This document shows positions 36,702 through 48,462 of a stretch of 64,000 nt of DNA, one piece after another. How positions within the stretch are numbered: the stretch's first letter is position 1; each line of letters begins with the position of its first letter. Under the pieces are notes generated by a model, which searched no databases, was not told where the DNA came from, and worked only from the letters and a program-made list of their open reading frames with translations. Made by a program: the position numbers and the translations under genes. Source of the stretch: Effrenium voratum (lineage: Eukaryota > Sar > Dinophyceae > Suessiales > Symbiodiniaceae); the NCBI GenBank assembly GCA_963377175.1, contig CAUJNA010002813.1, positions 246,001 through 310,000 of the forward strand, in the 5' to 3' direction.

Positions 36702-37341
36702 GCTGCGATTTGGATCCACTAACCAACAGACGTGTGGGTGTGTGTGTGTGTGGCTGTGAACCCCCCAAAAAATAGCAAGGCGTACCCTCAAAGGTGGTTT
36801 AACATGCCTATTTCGTTGGATCTTCACCCTTTCACTTCTTGGGAAAAGTGTGTTTCCTCCCCCCGCCCTCGCTAAACCACCAAAAAGCTGAACTTTCTTT
36901 TGCCGTGGGGGCAGTGGTCACCAAGGCTTCAATTCCAATCCGCTGCTGCTTCCGTGGAGTCCTTAAGAACTTTACCAACCAAACTATGTTTCGTTTTTGG
37001 GCGGTAGGTGAGTTTTCTTTCCAATGGGAAAGGGTGCCTGGGGCTTGGTAGCTCCGCATGCACAGGGCTATTAGCAGCACTTGCTTGGGCTTCTCTCGTT
37101 CACCGTCAGCCTAAGGCGACTCTAGTCAGCCCCTAGAATTTGGTGCCTGTTCTGTCAAGCCTTCATTTGCCCATGTGATTCCCAAGGCTCAGTTGCCTGG
37201 CGTTGCAGTGTAAGTTCGGGTTTCCCTCATTCACCTTTTTCCCTGCCTGACTGGCAAAACAAGAGGTCCTGCAATTGGTCGACCGGTCCATTGCACGCTC
37301 CTCCCAAGTTGCAGCCGGCTGGCCGTGAAGTCCCCTGCTAG

Positions 37342-37398
37342 GCGCGCTTCCTGCACGCCGTCTTTGACCTTTCAGGCCGCGGCCTAGGCGGGGATGGG
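37342..37398 (+). CDS. internal exon, degenerate EF-hand loop
   Basis: The acceptor is TGCTAG|G and the donor is GT (GATGGG|GTGAGC), exactly 19 codons: ARFLHAVFDLSGRGLGGDG. FDLSGRG sits where an EF-hand loop DxDxDG would be, but acidic ligands are missing and the spacing is stretched, so calcium binding is doubtful. Phase 0-0 joins 36635 upstream and, directly or through 37630, the exon at 39881. Confidence 0.7.
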
Positions 37399-37629
37399 GT
37401 GAGCGTTCGGCAATAACCCGATTGAACGAGCCCCAGCTTGCTACATGGGGGAGGGGGTCCCGGTTGAATGTATATCCTTTGCTTGCCTTGGGAACACCCA
37501 TGGCATATCTCGGAGAAGTTCAGCAATCTAGGGCTGCCGTTTGGACATGTTTCGCGCCGTCAGCACCTGCTCCAAGCGTGCACAGCGGCAAACTGCCATA
37601 CGATGATTGCGCACGGCCGTCAAAGCCAG

Positions 37630-37671
37630 GCGTTCTGGCAACAAGCCGCAGAGCACATGTTCGAACAATGG
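37630..37671 (+). CDS. candidate short exon
   Basis: An AGCCAG|G acceptor and GC donor (CAATGG|GCATGC) bracket 14 codons in phase 0-0: AFWQQAAEHMFEQW. The same frame is open and protein-like further upstream (LLQACTAANCHTMIAHG). It could be a skipped or alternative exon between 37342 and 39881. Confidence 0.35.
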
Positions 37672-39880
37672 GCATGCACAAACAAGAACTGAATGGCTCT
37701 TGAAGTTGGAGGGCGGTGGCAAGTTGAGCTCTTCACCTGCCCTGCAAAATCAACAGCCGGCAATTTGACCCGTCAAACAGCAGCTTGTTTGGCAGTCTTT
37801 TCGACCAGGCCAAGGCCATACTACCTTTCACAGGCACCCGAAAGACAACATCGGGACCAGAGTTGCACCCAGAAAGTTGACATTCACCTAAACCTGGCTC
37901 CAAGCTTCCCCCCCTTGACCCATCTGCAGAAAGTAGGGGTCAATTGCTCCTTTGATCCCGCAGAATAGGGGTCAATTTGTTACACCTGACCACTTCTTTG
38001 TCATGACAGTTGGCTTGTCATGACAGTTACACGCGGCCTCTGAGCCCGATGGACAATCGGCCGCGGGCCAGGCACTGGCTCAGAGGTCGCGTCCATCTGC
38101 CTCATGGTCCTGTCTGTGCTGGGGAAGGTCACAGGCGCTTGGCTCAGACCTATGGGGGCCGGTCACTTGCCGTTTGGTTGCTGGAGGGGGTGCTTGAACC
38201 AAGGCACAAAGGGCGTGGTTGTTTTTCTTTTTGCAATGAAGAACCCATGGTGGATGGTGTTCTTTTGTATGTCTTGCATTGCATCTCTGTCTAGAGGATG
38301 GGAGAGGTTGTGAGAACCCAGGTGGCTTCGTAAACCCCTGGTTGATTGTCTTAAGGGTGCAGCTCGATCTAAATCACCTTAGGAGAACCCCCAAAAGGAT
38401 CCCAGGTGTATGAATCCGGGGTCCTGAACCTAGACCCTTTCTCAGACTTTATTGGTGGTTTTGACCATCACCCTTTGGATTCATTGAATGCGGTTGTTGA
38501 AGGGATGAAATGTAGGCAGTCGTGGCCACCGTGCCGTAAAACAGACTTTGCTAACCACTGTGAGTGGTTGAGTGGATTGCGCTGCTGTCGGCCTTTGAGA
38601 GAGCGCAGGGAAAACCACTTCAGGACCCAAAGTCAATGGGAATTGAAGGGTTCCTGTGATTGAATTCGTGCTGGAACAGAGCAGTGAGCAGTTGGGCTCT
38701 TCTTGGCCGACTCCTTGAGAAATTTGGAAAGGAGCACGAACTCAACTTGCGCATGCATGGGCGCGCCTTTTGGACTGCCTCAGTGGACAAAAGCGTGGTT
38801 AACTGATGCAAAGTGTAGGCTTTTCGGGAAACTTGCTTGGGGCATTTTCCCTTTTGAATCGGTGGATGTCTCCGAGGGTGTTCAAGGTCGGAGCAGGGGT
38901 CGGCTCCGATTAGAAGGGTACAAGTGAGAGCATATTAATTTGGGGAGTGGGTGACGAGGTTGGTTGTTCATAGCTGGCTTGTATGCCTCATGTATCAGAG
39001 GTGCCGCTCAAGCGTAGGTGGTTTATACCTCAGGTCGACACTCCGTTTGTCACTAACGGAAGCGCAGGAATCCTATCAAACGGTGAATGCGCCCCCCCAT
39101 CATGCTCTCTAGGTTTGATTTCTGGTGTCTTTTGTGAGACTTGGGGCTAAGCAGCAACTTCCCTAACCCTTTGGGTGTTTTGTGAAGCATGCCAAAACGT
39201 CTGCGAGATGCTCCGATAGTGCCCCCGCCGACTTCGGGCCAAGGAACGGCCAAGCCGACGAAGCCCGAGCAAACGGGGCCCAGAGGGAACCAAGCTTTTG
39301 GATCCCACCCCAGTTAATTTGTCTTAGGTACGCCCGTGTGTTTGGGCGAATAGGTGTTTTGGTGCTTTCATGGATCCGACATTCGGGTTCATCACCTTTA
39401 CCCCAGGGTGTCCCTGTCTTTGATGAGTTGAAAGGATAAGCGAAACCGCCCATTTGGCGTTTTGGACGGCATGGGAACCGAGCCAGGTGCCATGGCCAAG
39501 GCCAAAGAGGCTTCGGGTGGGTTTTGCAGCCGGTCGGTCAGCTGGGGCGCACCCAGGCAACGTGGATGGAAAGAAACGATGGAAATTTAGATTACCTGTC
39601 AGCTTGGGGGAACGGTGCACAGGCATTCCTGCTCGGACCCAGTACTGAACAGCTACTACACTAAGCCCACTGTTGTTCAGTGGCACCCTAAAATCCCTTG
39701 TGTTTGGCTGGGTCCCCACTACAAACCGTAAACCTTTTGAAAGGGTGTTCCACGCTTTTCTTGGGACGCTTGTCCTTTCGCATGACCCTTGACCATACCC
39801 TTGTAAAGTGGGCAGGCAGCCAGGAGCCGAAACGGGTATGAACAAGGGTGCACCTCCACCAACCTCGGATGCCGCGGTAG
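37672..39880. other. presumed intron
   Basis: No firm exon. The patch at 39200-39280 is Pro/Lys-rich or Ala/Asn-rich depending on frame. A TAAACCCCTGGTTGATTG motif at 38332 is related to the inverted-repeat element at 52511. Confidence 0.5.
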
Positions 39881-39979
39881 GTGACGCCCCAGCTGATGAT
39901 TGAGTTGGAACAGCTGGTGCCGCCCTATGCCAGTGCCTTAAGGGGAACATCCCCAGCGGCACACATGGCACTTCTGCAG
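39881..39979 (+). CDS. internal exon after EF-hand-like loop
   Basis: The acceptor is GCGGTAG|G and the donor is GT (CTGCAG|GTGAAG), 33 codons in phase 0-0: VTPQLMIELEQLVPPYASAL then RGTSPAAHMALLQ. The first half is an amphipathic helix in the position of the exiting EF-hand helix. An earlier donor after YASAL is possible, and would be needed if the next exon is 40566. Confidence 0.65.
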
Positions 39980-40407
39980 GTGAAGAGGCCGATGAACATC
40001 CTGCACCAGATATCCCAGTGCTCACAGGGTTTGCTCATCTCAACTATCAGCATGTTCTCCCTTCTTTTGGGCAGGACTCCCTTACGACGTAATACAGGAC
40101 GCCATACTCTTCTTCGTGGCCACTGAAGGATTGGGATATGAACGCGCAAGCCGCCCAAGACAGCTGCTGGGCCAGCCATAGCCTCAACCACAACAAGTAC
40201 TTGGTCGTCCTACCACGTCAACAGGGAGACGGAGACACATAAGCACAATATATCAACATACCTATGTATATAGATATATGAAAGGCGTTTGGAGACAGAC
40301 CGTCTCAAAGCTCTACCGGCAGAATGCCCTTGGATCGCGGTGCTGGATAGGACATGGTTTTGGAACCAGTGGGGGCTTGGAGGCCAGTCACCAGGTAAAA
40401 CCCTAGG

Positions 40408-40433
40408 ATATATATATATATATGGATATATGT
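40408..40433. repeat. TA dinucleotide tract
   Basis: A short pure TA run followed by TGGATATATG, in a presumed intron. Confidence 0.85.
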
Positions 40434-40565
40434 CGTTTTGCTGGTGCTTGGCAGGGAATGAGGGAATGATCCTTATAAACCATCCCTTGTGGTGTCCTTT
40501 AAGGCGACCCCTGGGTTCATTCCCGGCATTCCCTACTGAGCAGCAAGTTGTTTGCTTGTCTCGAG

Positions 40566-40670
40566 GGTTCTGCCCAAACTCCCCGCAAGCGCCGTCCGCC
40601 GCAGCTTTCCGGGCCGTCGCTCGCCGAAGTGCCTGGATCGCGGGTCGGACGCAGATGGACGAGGAGCAGG
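40566..40670 (+). CDS. internal exon, basic segment
   Basis: The acceptor is CTCGAG|G with two leftover bases. It reads FCPNSPQAPSAAAFRAVARR then SAWIAGRTQMDEEQ. A GT donor (GCAGG|GTTGGT) leaves phase 1, exactly completed by the two leftover bases of 41110. Coding bias is clear. Unknown family. Confidence 0.6.
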
Positions 40671-41109
40671 GTTGGTCGCGAAACTTATTTGAAGAACCAA
40701 CCTCTGGTCTCCTTCAACAGGGGCCTCCTCCGAAAACGTATTATTTTGCAAGGTGGACATGGGTATGAAGCAGGAACACTCTGTGTTGGGTGTCCCCAAG
40801 AGTTGGGCCAAGATCATGGAAGCCAAAAGGATCTTTCGAACATTGGTTGTTTTCAGTTCGGTGCAAGTAGATGGCACAGTTCATTCCTAGTCCCGACCGT
40901 CAAGCGGCACCCTGGTCTCCTTTTGTTCGATGGGCTCACCACTGCGATGATCAACCAGAATTCCGATTCTGTCTCTTCCTTTCCAGGTCGCTGGGCACCT
41001 GGGTAGTCCTTCGCAAGCCAAAAGGAGGTCCTTCGGGGTCCCGGATCTTTCGCCTGGTGTTTTCAATCATCACCTCTTGGGCTGACTCGCGGGTTCCTTT
41101 TGGGGTGAG

Positions 41110-41195
41110 GTTCTTTTCGGGTCCGGGCCATGGTCTCGGCTCGGATCGAGGAGTCCCCGGAGATGCAGAAGAAAGCCCAGGAGGTGTTGGGGAAG
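41110..41195 (+). CDS. internal exon, coiled-coil-like helix
   Basis: The acceptor is GGTGAG|G and the donor is GC (GGGAAG|GCGACT). It reads SFRVRAMVSARIEESPEMQK then KAQEVLGK, a charged helix with heptad-like spacing. Its phase-0 end joins the 42194 exon, which continues the helical character. Confidence 0.7.
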
Positions 41196-42193
41196 GCGAC
41201 TTTCGGAGCCTTGAGACAGGATCTTCCATCCCCGAAAATGTGACCTCAGTTGTGCAAACGGTTCTGTTTGCCACTAAAATGGCCCGCCCAAAGACTTAAA
41301 AGTCCATGTGCGCGTATGGGGCGGGGGTTCACATCCACTAAGGAGTCTGGAGTCGCAAGTGGTCGCAGGGCCAACCTGATGCCAGGTGAAGCCTGGGCAG
41401 ATCTTAGGCCAAGCTGGCAACTTACTCAACTCAGTGATTCCATTTTCCACTGGAGTAGGTAACCAAATGGTTTTCATCCAGTTGAAAAGGAAAAGGAACA
41501 TGGTTGATCCATAGGGTACAGCTAGCCAGGAGTTTTACCTCTAGTCTAGATGTTACACAATGCTTTTTGCTTCTGCTTGCCCACAAAACAGGTAACTGGT
41601 TCCACTGGGCAAGTCGCTTCCGCACCCGTTCACCTATATACATAGAACCTGACAAAGGCCCTAATGAAATCGAAAGGGTTTCCTCTCGTATTGGCTCGCC
41701 TTTTGGCGAACATTGTCGTCTTTAGAAAGTTTGGTGGACCAAACGCTTGCAACATAAGCTGCAGTTACAACAGGCATCAAGCGATCATGGCAGCTGACTG
41801 CCCTCAACTCTTATAAGGGACCTACTGGCAAAGGATAAAGGACCTTCACCATGGGTGAGTTTATTTGCCCCCAGGTGAGCTCGGTATGCTGGGTCCAAGA
41901 GCTAACTGTCACCACTCGGAAGGGTGGTGCTACCACGGTCGAGGTTCACCCTGTTAATCTCAAATCTCACTGTTGTTCATTTCCCCCGATTCGCCCCAAC
42001 TTGGCTACTGCCACTGGTAGTCACTAAGCTTGCAATGCCTCCCCTTGCTATGGCTCTGAATCAGGCTTTTTGTTTTGGACAGTTAGCATCCCCTCACCTG
42101 GCAGCATGTTTGACTTTGCAGGTTAATTGAACAAACGCAGGCCCAACTTTTTACCGCCTTCCGAGCCGGTGCCGCGCTTTCGTTCCAGCGCAG

Positions 42194-42295
42194 GTGATGC
42201 AGAAGGTCTCGCGGGTACTCAACGAGCGCGTCTCGCAGGAGCAGGGCGGCGGTCTACCGGATGACGACGAGGCGTTCGTTGCGCTCGCAACAAGG
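42194..42295 (+). CDS. internal exon, helical, acidic end
   Basis: The acceptor is GCGCAG|G. In phase 0 it reads VMQKVSRVLNERVSQEQGGG then LPDDDEAFVALATR. The donor is GT at 42296 (ACAAGG|GTCGGT) or GC sites at 42272-42286. It follows 41110 in phase. VLNERV...LPDDDEAFVAL could be the first helix and loop of a carrier domain whose end is at 45556, but this is speculative. Confidence 0.7.
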
Positions 42296-42380
42296 GTCGG
42301 TTGTTTTATTTATTGATGTATTTGTATATCTAGTCTATGCACAAATAGAGATATGATATGCGTATCTTTATAGATATACA

Positions 42381-42382
42381 TG

Positions 42383-42462
<80 letters not shown>

Positions 42463-42514
42463 TGGGTGGGTGGGTGGGTGGGTGGGTGGGTGGGTGGGTG
42501 GGTGGGTGGGTGGG

Positions 42515-42570
<56 letters not shown>

Positions 42571-42595
42571 TGGGTGGGTGTGTGTGTGTGTGTGT

Positions 42596-42627
<32 letters not shown>

Positions 42628-42641
42628 TTGTGTGTGTGTGT
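42381..42641. repeat. TGCG/TGGG/TG alternating tract
   Basis: TGCG tetranucleotides (42383-42462) are followed by TGGG, then TGCG again, then a TG dinucleotide run. The TGCG and TG parts are strict purine-pyrimidine alternations of a Z-DNA-prone type. It starts 86 bp after the 42194 exon. Confidence 0.95.
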
Positions 42642-43573
42642 CCGTCCTTTCTCGGACATTCAACCATGAACTGTTTGCCCATGTTTCAGCTTCGGTCTCC
42701 TTTGGGTAAGCGGACATACCAGATCCCAGCGAGAGTGTGGCGACCAGACAAGGATGTTGGCAAGTGAAAACCATTTCTTTGTCAGGCCTTCCACACTGTT
42801 GCCGACCTTCCAGCCTGACAGCCGAATCTCGTGATGAAGTGCATGCAGGAAATTTGCTCTTTGGTTCGAGTGACTGCATGTCTTGAGCCTTTGTCGGCGA
42901 CAAACCAGAGACAGCTCCACCATTGAAGCCAATCACGAACAGTGCAAGCCAGTAGCACCCTCAATTCACCTAGGAAGGGACGTGGTTGGGCACATTGAAC
43001 ACGTGACAATGATGCTAAGCAGCGATTGTCGACGTGCAGGCTCCTCACTCAATGATCACCCAAAGCTGGTTGCAGTCTTTTGAAGATGCGGGCCCTTCAT
43101 GCCATGAGCCATGCCAACTACAGTTCGCACCCCTCCAGGTTTTGGTCCAAACAAAGCGCCTGCTTGAAAGAATGATTATTCAGGCCTTCTGCACTTCTGA
43201 GCCAGGGGGTCCTACTTGATTTTGCCGAGAGAGGGGTTGGGGGGGGGTTCTGCCGTTTGTAGGATGGGAATGGGATGGCCTTCAAGCATTCTACGTGTTG
43301 TCTTTGTTTAGCGGCAGACTTTCTATTTATTTAGCTGGAAGTCTACACAGCTTTTAGATGTGTGTGGGTGTGTGCGTGTGTTTTTTCTCGAGGGTGCCTT
43401 CAGGCTGGTTTAAACGGAAAGCAGGCAGCGAATCCACCATGTTTGGGCGTTTTTTTTTCTGTGGCCCCTACCCCTCGTCAGCCTGCCCTTGCACATTTGC
43501 TGACTGGACGAACCCCTGCTGACACGCCATTCGCACCGGGCTCTCCCGTGAAGCATGGCCTTCGCCCTTTCAG
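42642..43573. other. presumed intron
   Basis: I see no exon or distinctive repeat. Confidence 0.5.
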
Positions 43574-43667
43574 AGTCCCAACCGAATCCGTCGGCAGCCC
43601 TTCGACTTGGACGACCCCGGGCTTCCGTTGCGCCCCCGCGACAACATTCTGCTGCGCCGGGACTCGA
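43574..43667 (+). CDS. internal exon, Arg/Asp-rich
   Basis: It follows TTTCAG|A, one of the few acceptors here without a following G. It reads SPNRIRRQPFDLDDPGLPLR then PRDNILLRRDS. A GC donor (CGAG|GCGCAG) leaves phase 2, completed by the single leftover base of 45556. The coding-like frame continues to about 43699 (GAAAQPTG), so a longer exon is possible. Confidence 0.6.
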
Positions 43668-43935
43668 GGCGCAGCGGCGCAGCGGCACAGCCCACCGGGA
43701 AAGAATCAGTGTGTGCGCCGAAAGATCGGATGTTCACTACGTGCTCCTTCTGTATATATGCATATATGAATATACATATATGTATGTATATACATATGCT
43801 CTATCTCCATACAAATCTACAAAACAATTTGGATGTGGTTTTTTAGAACAGGTTACTAAAAAAGAACCAACAGGGGGAAGACAAGATGAAAGCACATCCA
43901 AACCGTTTTGTAGAATATATGTATATGTGTATATG

Positions 43936-43966
<31 letters not shown>

Positions 43967-45555
43967 ATATATATATGGGCACTTTGCATTGACTAGCCAA
44001 ACAGGGGCTGGCTATCCACCCCGTGTTCCTGTCCATACTCTCTATACAGTGGCTAAGCAGTGGTTCTTTACCACAGTTTTCGTGCTTAGTAGGTGATTGT
44101 TGATTATTTGCCACAGTTGTTCTGTATGTGCCCTTGCTATGCGGCGAAGCCGTGATTTGTTGCCTTTTCTTTGCTAGGGTAGTACTTGTCCGTGGGCAAA
44201 TCGGGCATGCAAACACCGCAAGATCATACAACAGACTTTAAGGTCCCCCCCGGAGAGTTGCAGAAAACACCTTTGAGAAGTGGCAGAGGTTTGAGGCGCT
44301 GGATTGGGAGCGCACATGTTATTCATTGAGCAAGTTGGTGTTGCTACATGTTTTCGGTGTTGATGTGGCCGGCCACCCTCCATTTGGATATGGACCTTAA
44401 CCAGTGTCATGTAGAAGGCTAGTCCGTTCATCTCCTGATCGGGGGAATCGAGGGATCTCTGCAACAGGTTCCTAACGGTTTCCACCCAAAGGTGGTTGAA
44501 AGGTTGCCATGTGCAGTTAGACACAATTCCACGATTGTGCGCCAAATGAAGCCAACGCGAGCAACCACCTTTTCAGCCCCCCCCCCCCCCCCCGTCGCAA
44601 TTTTATTCCAATAGCTTGGGATTGGTTGTGATGGTCATGGAACTATGACGAGGATTCCAGTTTAGGGCACCAATCAAGCAGCCGAGCTTTTGTGGCCAAC
44701 TCGGTTCCCTTTTCCAAAACCCTGCTCACTGACTACTTCGGGAATCAACAAAGCCGTTGGGTAATGAACCGGAACGGGATCACTAAGGAAGCCACAAGGG
44801 ATGCAGAAGTATCGTGCAAAACCGACTTAGAACCAGCAAGTTATGGCTCCATAGCTACCCTAAGACTGGTACTGCCCACCGGCTGACTGGTGTTTTCTGA
44901 GCTGGGCGTGCGTTTCTGGACAGGTTGCGGGGTGTGGCTCCATGTCTTTGGAGTTGATACCATTGTTGGGGATTCGTTTTAGGAAAACACCCCGTTTTGC
45001 GGCGCATGGGTGGGTTGCTATGGGTGCGTGCTCTCTTACATGGCAATGATTTCTCGGCGCCAAACCGGGGGGATGGACAAAACTGTAAAATCATCCATTC
45101 TTGTTTGGGCCCCTCCGCTTTGGAAAGCGGCAACGGCAAAAGTATTTCGCGAAAACCACATGCTGGTTCCCTATGTGAAGTCAGATTTGCTTTTAAAAAA
45201 AGAAGGCCATCCATGTGAGGGTTTCATTCTGTGGTCTGGGCAAATTGCTATGAATCCCAGGTGCTCGTTTACCCCCAGGCGAGCTCTTCGTAAAAAATGT
45301 CAAAGGTATGTAGGTCACGGTTGCAACCTTCAGCTTGGAAACTCTGTTCCACAAGCTAACAAACAGTTGAACACACTTACCAGTACGAAAGCTCCCCCAA
45401 AAAGGCACACGCACCGTTCGAAAAATGGAGCCACACCCAAGAGTGGAAGTTCCAAAGTTCTTGGTTGCCTTTTTCGGTTTACCCCTTTTTCCCACCAAGC
45501 TAGTGGAATGGATTCCCTTGGTGTCTTTTTTTGCACCCTGCCACTGCCACGGCAG
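43668..45555. other. presumed intron with TA tracts
   Basis: TA-rich simple sequence lies at 43750-43800 and 43915-43976, and a 17-C homopolymer at 44578-44594. The long open frame 45010-45894 is a chance opening that overlaps the real exon in another frame. Confidence 0.55.
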
Positions 45556-45658
45556 GTGCATCATGTTCGACTCCTTCGCGTTGGGCCGCCAGTTCCCGGA
45601 GGTGGACATCGACCCAAGGCTGGTCTTCGACAACCCCACCATCGAGCAGCTCTCCCAG
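45556..45658 (+). CDS. exon with carrier-protein-like C-terminal half
   Basis: The acceptor is CGGCAG|G and the donor is GC (TCCCAG|GCACGC). It reads CIMFDSFALGRQF, then PEVDIDPRLVFDNPTIEQLS. The end matches the last helices of acyl/peptidyl carrier domains (polyketide and non-ribosomal synthases: F-D-x-P-T-I-x-x-L-S), and FDSF could be the phosphopantetheine serine. Against this, the spacing from that Ser to FDNPT is about 10 residues too short for a normal carrier fold. The exon itself is well supported and the domain is tentative. Confidence 0.75.
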
Positions 45659-47143
45659 GCACGCGCGGGGGGAGGGCGCTCTGGGGCCAAGGGTACGGGC
45701 AACTGTTAGGTCATGCCGTGTTTGAGTTGTTCTCCGATGTTATGGCCGTTCCGGCGGGAAGGGAGCTGTGGTTGGAAGTCGCTTCTTTTCTTGTGATCCC
45801 AGCGATTCCATGGGGGGGGGGAAGCACCAAAGGGACAACTTCTTGGATCTTGCAATTCCATTTGGGAAAGCATGGTTGTGACGGCGTGGTGTGACTAAAA
45901 CATAACGTGTTCCTTTAGTTGTTCATCCAATCTTTAAGATGGCTGTGGGTCAGAAATACGGACCCAAAATGGAACCCTGGTAAATGGAAGCAAGGACTCA
46001 AACCTGCGGTCCCCTGGTGGTTGAATGTTGACCCACACCCAGATCCTTTTGCCCATGGTACTCGTGCTGTGGTTTCCTTTGTTGTGGCGGTGTCGCACCT
46101 GGGATTGCCCAGCAGAGCAGAACAGGGGTCCGGCGAAAGGATTTGCTACAAACGCGTGAAGCAGTTTCATGTTTCGAAAGTTTTCCGGCAGTGGTGCAAG
46201 GTTCAAGTGGAAAGTACAAAGTGACCCTGGAATGAACCCAAAGCCCGCCTCCAGTTTTCAAAAGTGAGTTGCTCCTGCTCGTGGCTAGTGGCTCTTGCCA
46301 CGGACTCCTGGCGTTTTTGTAGCGCCCTGTTGACAGAATCCCGCACTACCAGACCTAGGTGCAAGTCCGTCGGAAAACGGTGCTTGGCTTCCGCCATTCA
46401 AGGCGCCTGTTTTTGCGAAATATGTTAGGCCTTCAAAGTGCAGACCACTGCTTGTTTTCCGTGGGCCGTGGACAGCTGTCCAACTTCTTCCGTGTTTTCC
46501 AGCAGCATGATAGCTTACAGGCTGCCCTGAAAGAAGTACTGCCTATGTATGTAATCGGGGGGTAACATGCTTTCGGAACATGACGCACAGTGAGCACTTG
46601 CTCTCGTGAGAGCGGTCCAAGGGTTCAATCAAGGCAGTACCTTGTTGGGAATTCCTGCTGACCAAGTGTCAAGGCACGACCTTGTGAGACCTACTTTCAA
46701 ATCAATGTGCCCTTGGCAGAATAGATTCAATGGACTTTGACTAGTGCCCAGGATCCCAGGACCCGCGTCACGGCAGATGTTCTGGTTTTGAAGTAGCGCT
46801 TCCGTGGTCTCCACAATGCGACAGGATCCGGGGCTGGCGCGCCAAATGATGCACCAGCCCTCACCATAAGTATGCGAAAAGCCGACGGATATTCAGCTTC
46901 TGGGCTTCCACTGCTGAAGTACAAGTATTGAGGGGGGCGAGCTACGGCTGTGTAGAAAGCCGTGGCTAGTCAAACAAGCTCCTCCACCTGCCAGAGACCC
47001 CCAACTCCAGTTTGGAGTTTCCATGCCACCAACACCGCACACACACACACACACATGAAACGAACAAAAACCGCACGGGTCGAGTTCCGCCCAGCGACCT
47101 GTCAAGCGGACGCTCGCAAAGTTCGGATGGGAGCGGACCGCAG
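45659..47143. other. presumed intron
   Basis: It holds repeat C copy 2 (45939-46008). No exon with matching phase was found. Confidence 0.5.
45939..46008. repeat. dispersed repeat C, copy 2
   Basis: It aligns with 35540-35612 (GGCTGTGGGTCAGAAATACG, then GACCCAAAATGGAACCCTGG and on). Confidence 0.8.
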
Positions 47144-47221
47144 GCGATCCTGGAGGCGCCCAAAGCCCAACGCACCCGAAGCGTGGAGAGCGCGAGTACC
47201 AAGGAGAAAGTCGAAAGCCGG
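47144..47221 (+). CDS. internal exon, charged linker
   Basis: The acceptor is ACCGCAG|G. In phase 0 it reads AILEAPKAQRTRSVESASTK then EKVESR. The GC donor at 47222 keeps phase 0, and an alternative GTGAGC donor at 47224 does not. The same frame is Ser/Gly-rich upstream (SSGRSQSSDGSGPQ), so the exon may begin earlier. Likely a flexible linker between the carrier-like exon and the FGE-type domain. Confidence 0.65.
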
Positions 47222-47247
47222 GCGTGAGCTTTGGTGATGGCTGTGTT

Positions 47248-47385
47248 GTTTGGTTGTGTGGTTGGTTGGTTGTTTGTGTGTGGTTGGCTGGCTGGTTGGC
47301 TGGTTGATTAGTTGGCTGGTTGGTTAGTTGGCTGGTTGGCTGGTTGGTTGGTTGGTTGGCTGGTTGGCTTGCTTGCTTGTTCGTT
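47248..47385. repeat. GGTT/GGCT tetranucleotide tract
   Basis: Imperfect GGTT and GGCT units. The Trp/Leu/Val-Gly frame read across them is an artefact. Confidence 0.85.
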
Positions 47386-47848
47386 TATTTGCCAGGGTGA
47401 ACCGCCACAATGTGTTCCTCGCGGGCAGCAAAGCACTGAAATGAGAGTGGTCCCTTTGTTTTGTGAATACGCAGCGAAGAAGCTCAGTCAGACTTTGGGG
47501 ATCTTTTTTTGCAGGATCCTTGGCTCACTGCAGGTTCAGGTTTTGCTCAAGTCCCTTGGTCTGGTCGCTTCAGTGACTGAATGCTATTGACTGCCTGACT
47601 GGTTGCAAACCGCACTTTCACACTTCTCACGGGTTTTCTAGTGGTGGCTGGGTCCAACACCCAGTTAGTCAGTGCACGTCGCTTCCCTTCTCGGTTTGGT
47701 GCATTATCATGTTGTTTTTAAACATATCGACCATTTGGTTTTCTTCTTCCATGGATGCTGGGGCAACTGGGAAATATTTCTCTAGCAATCCTCGCTTAAA
47801 CAGGGCCCTGAAAGGCAATTTTCCTCCATGAGGGGCCCGTCAGCTCAG

Positions 47849-47923
47849 GAGCCTGGCGCGGCCAACTCCGCGCCCTTCACGCAGCTTACGGATGTGGCCG
47901 GCGCAGAGGCACGCCGTTGTGGG
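47849..47923 (+). CDS. internal exon upstream of FGE-type domain
   Basis: The acceptor is GCTCAG|G and the donor is GT (TGTGGG|GTGAGG), exactly 25 codons in phase 0-0: EPGAANSAPFTQLTDVAGAE then ARRCG. It joins the 48463 exon in phase. No recognised motif. Confidence 0.7.
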
Positions 47924-48462
47924 GTGAGGGTGCGGAACACGATGAAACGTTGATGGTGGGTTTGGGCTTCAAATCCGTGTGTGTGTGTGTGTGTGCGTTT
48001 GTTTTATGAGACCTAGTAACGGTTGGCTTCCAGCAAGTTTCAGGGTCCCTATTTTGACACGCCACATCTGACATGCAAATACATACAAATACCCTCTACA
48101 ATGGGATTAGTCATCACAATGAGGCAAGAACTAGGCCTAGAGAATGAGGCTAGACAACCATATGGGGGAAGGCTTCTTCCTTAGCCTAGCATTAAAAGAA
48201 AGGGACAGCCTGAATACTCCAACCAAGCCGCATCAAGCCGGTAGAGAAAGCTCACCAAGTCCGCCAGGATCCAATTGGGACCTGATCCTGCTGCCATGTG
48301 CTACATTGTGCTTCTGACAAAGCTAGCATACTCATTCAGAAGGGAGGGCGAGTTTGGTTATTCGGTTTGTTCTCGTTGTTGATATCTCGTCTTCAAAAAT
48401 GCTCCAGAAAACTGGAAAGTAAAAGAACACCTCATTCGCATCTCTTCCGCCCCTCGGCTGAG

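Noticed and set aside
42310..42936. 208-codon Thr/His/Ala/Arg frame and its + strand counterparts
   Set aside because: Repeat translation of the TGCG/TGGG/TG tract.
45010..45894. 294-codon open frame
   Set aside because: It has no domain, and the real exon at 45556-45658 is in another frame within it. It is a chance opening in stop-poor intron sequence.
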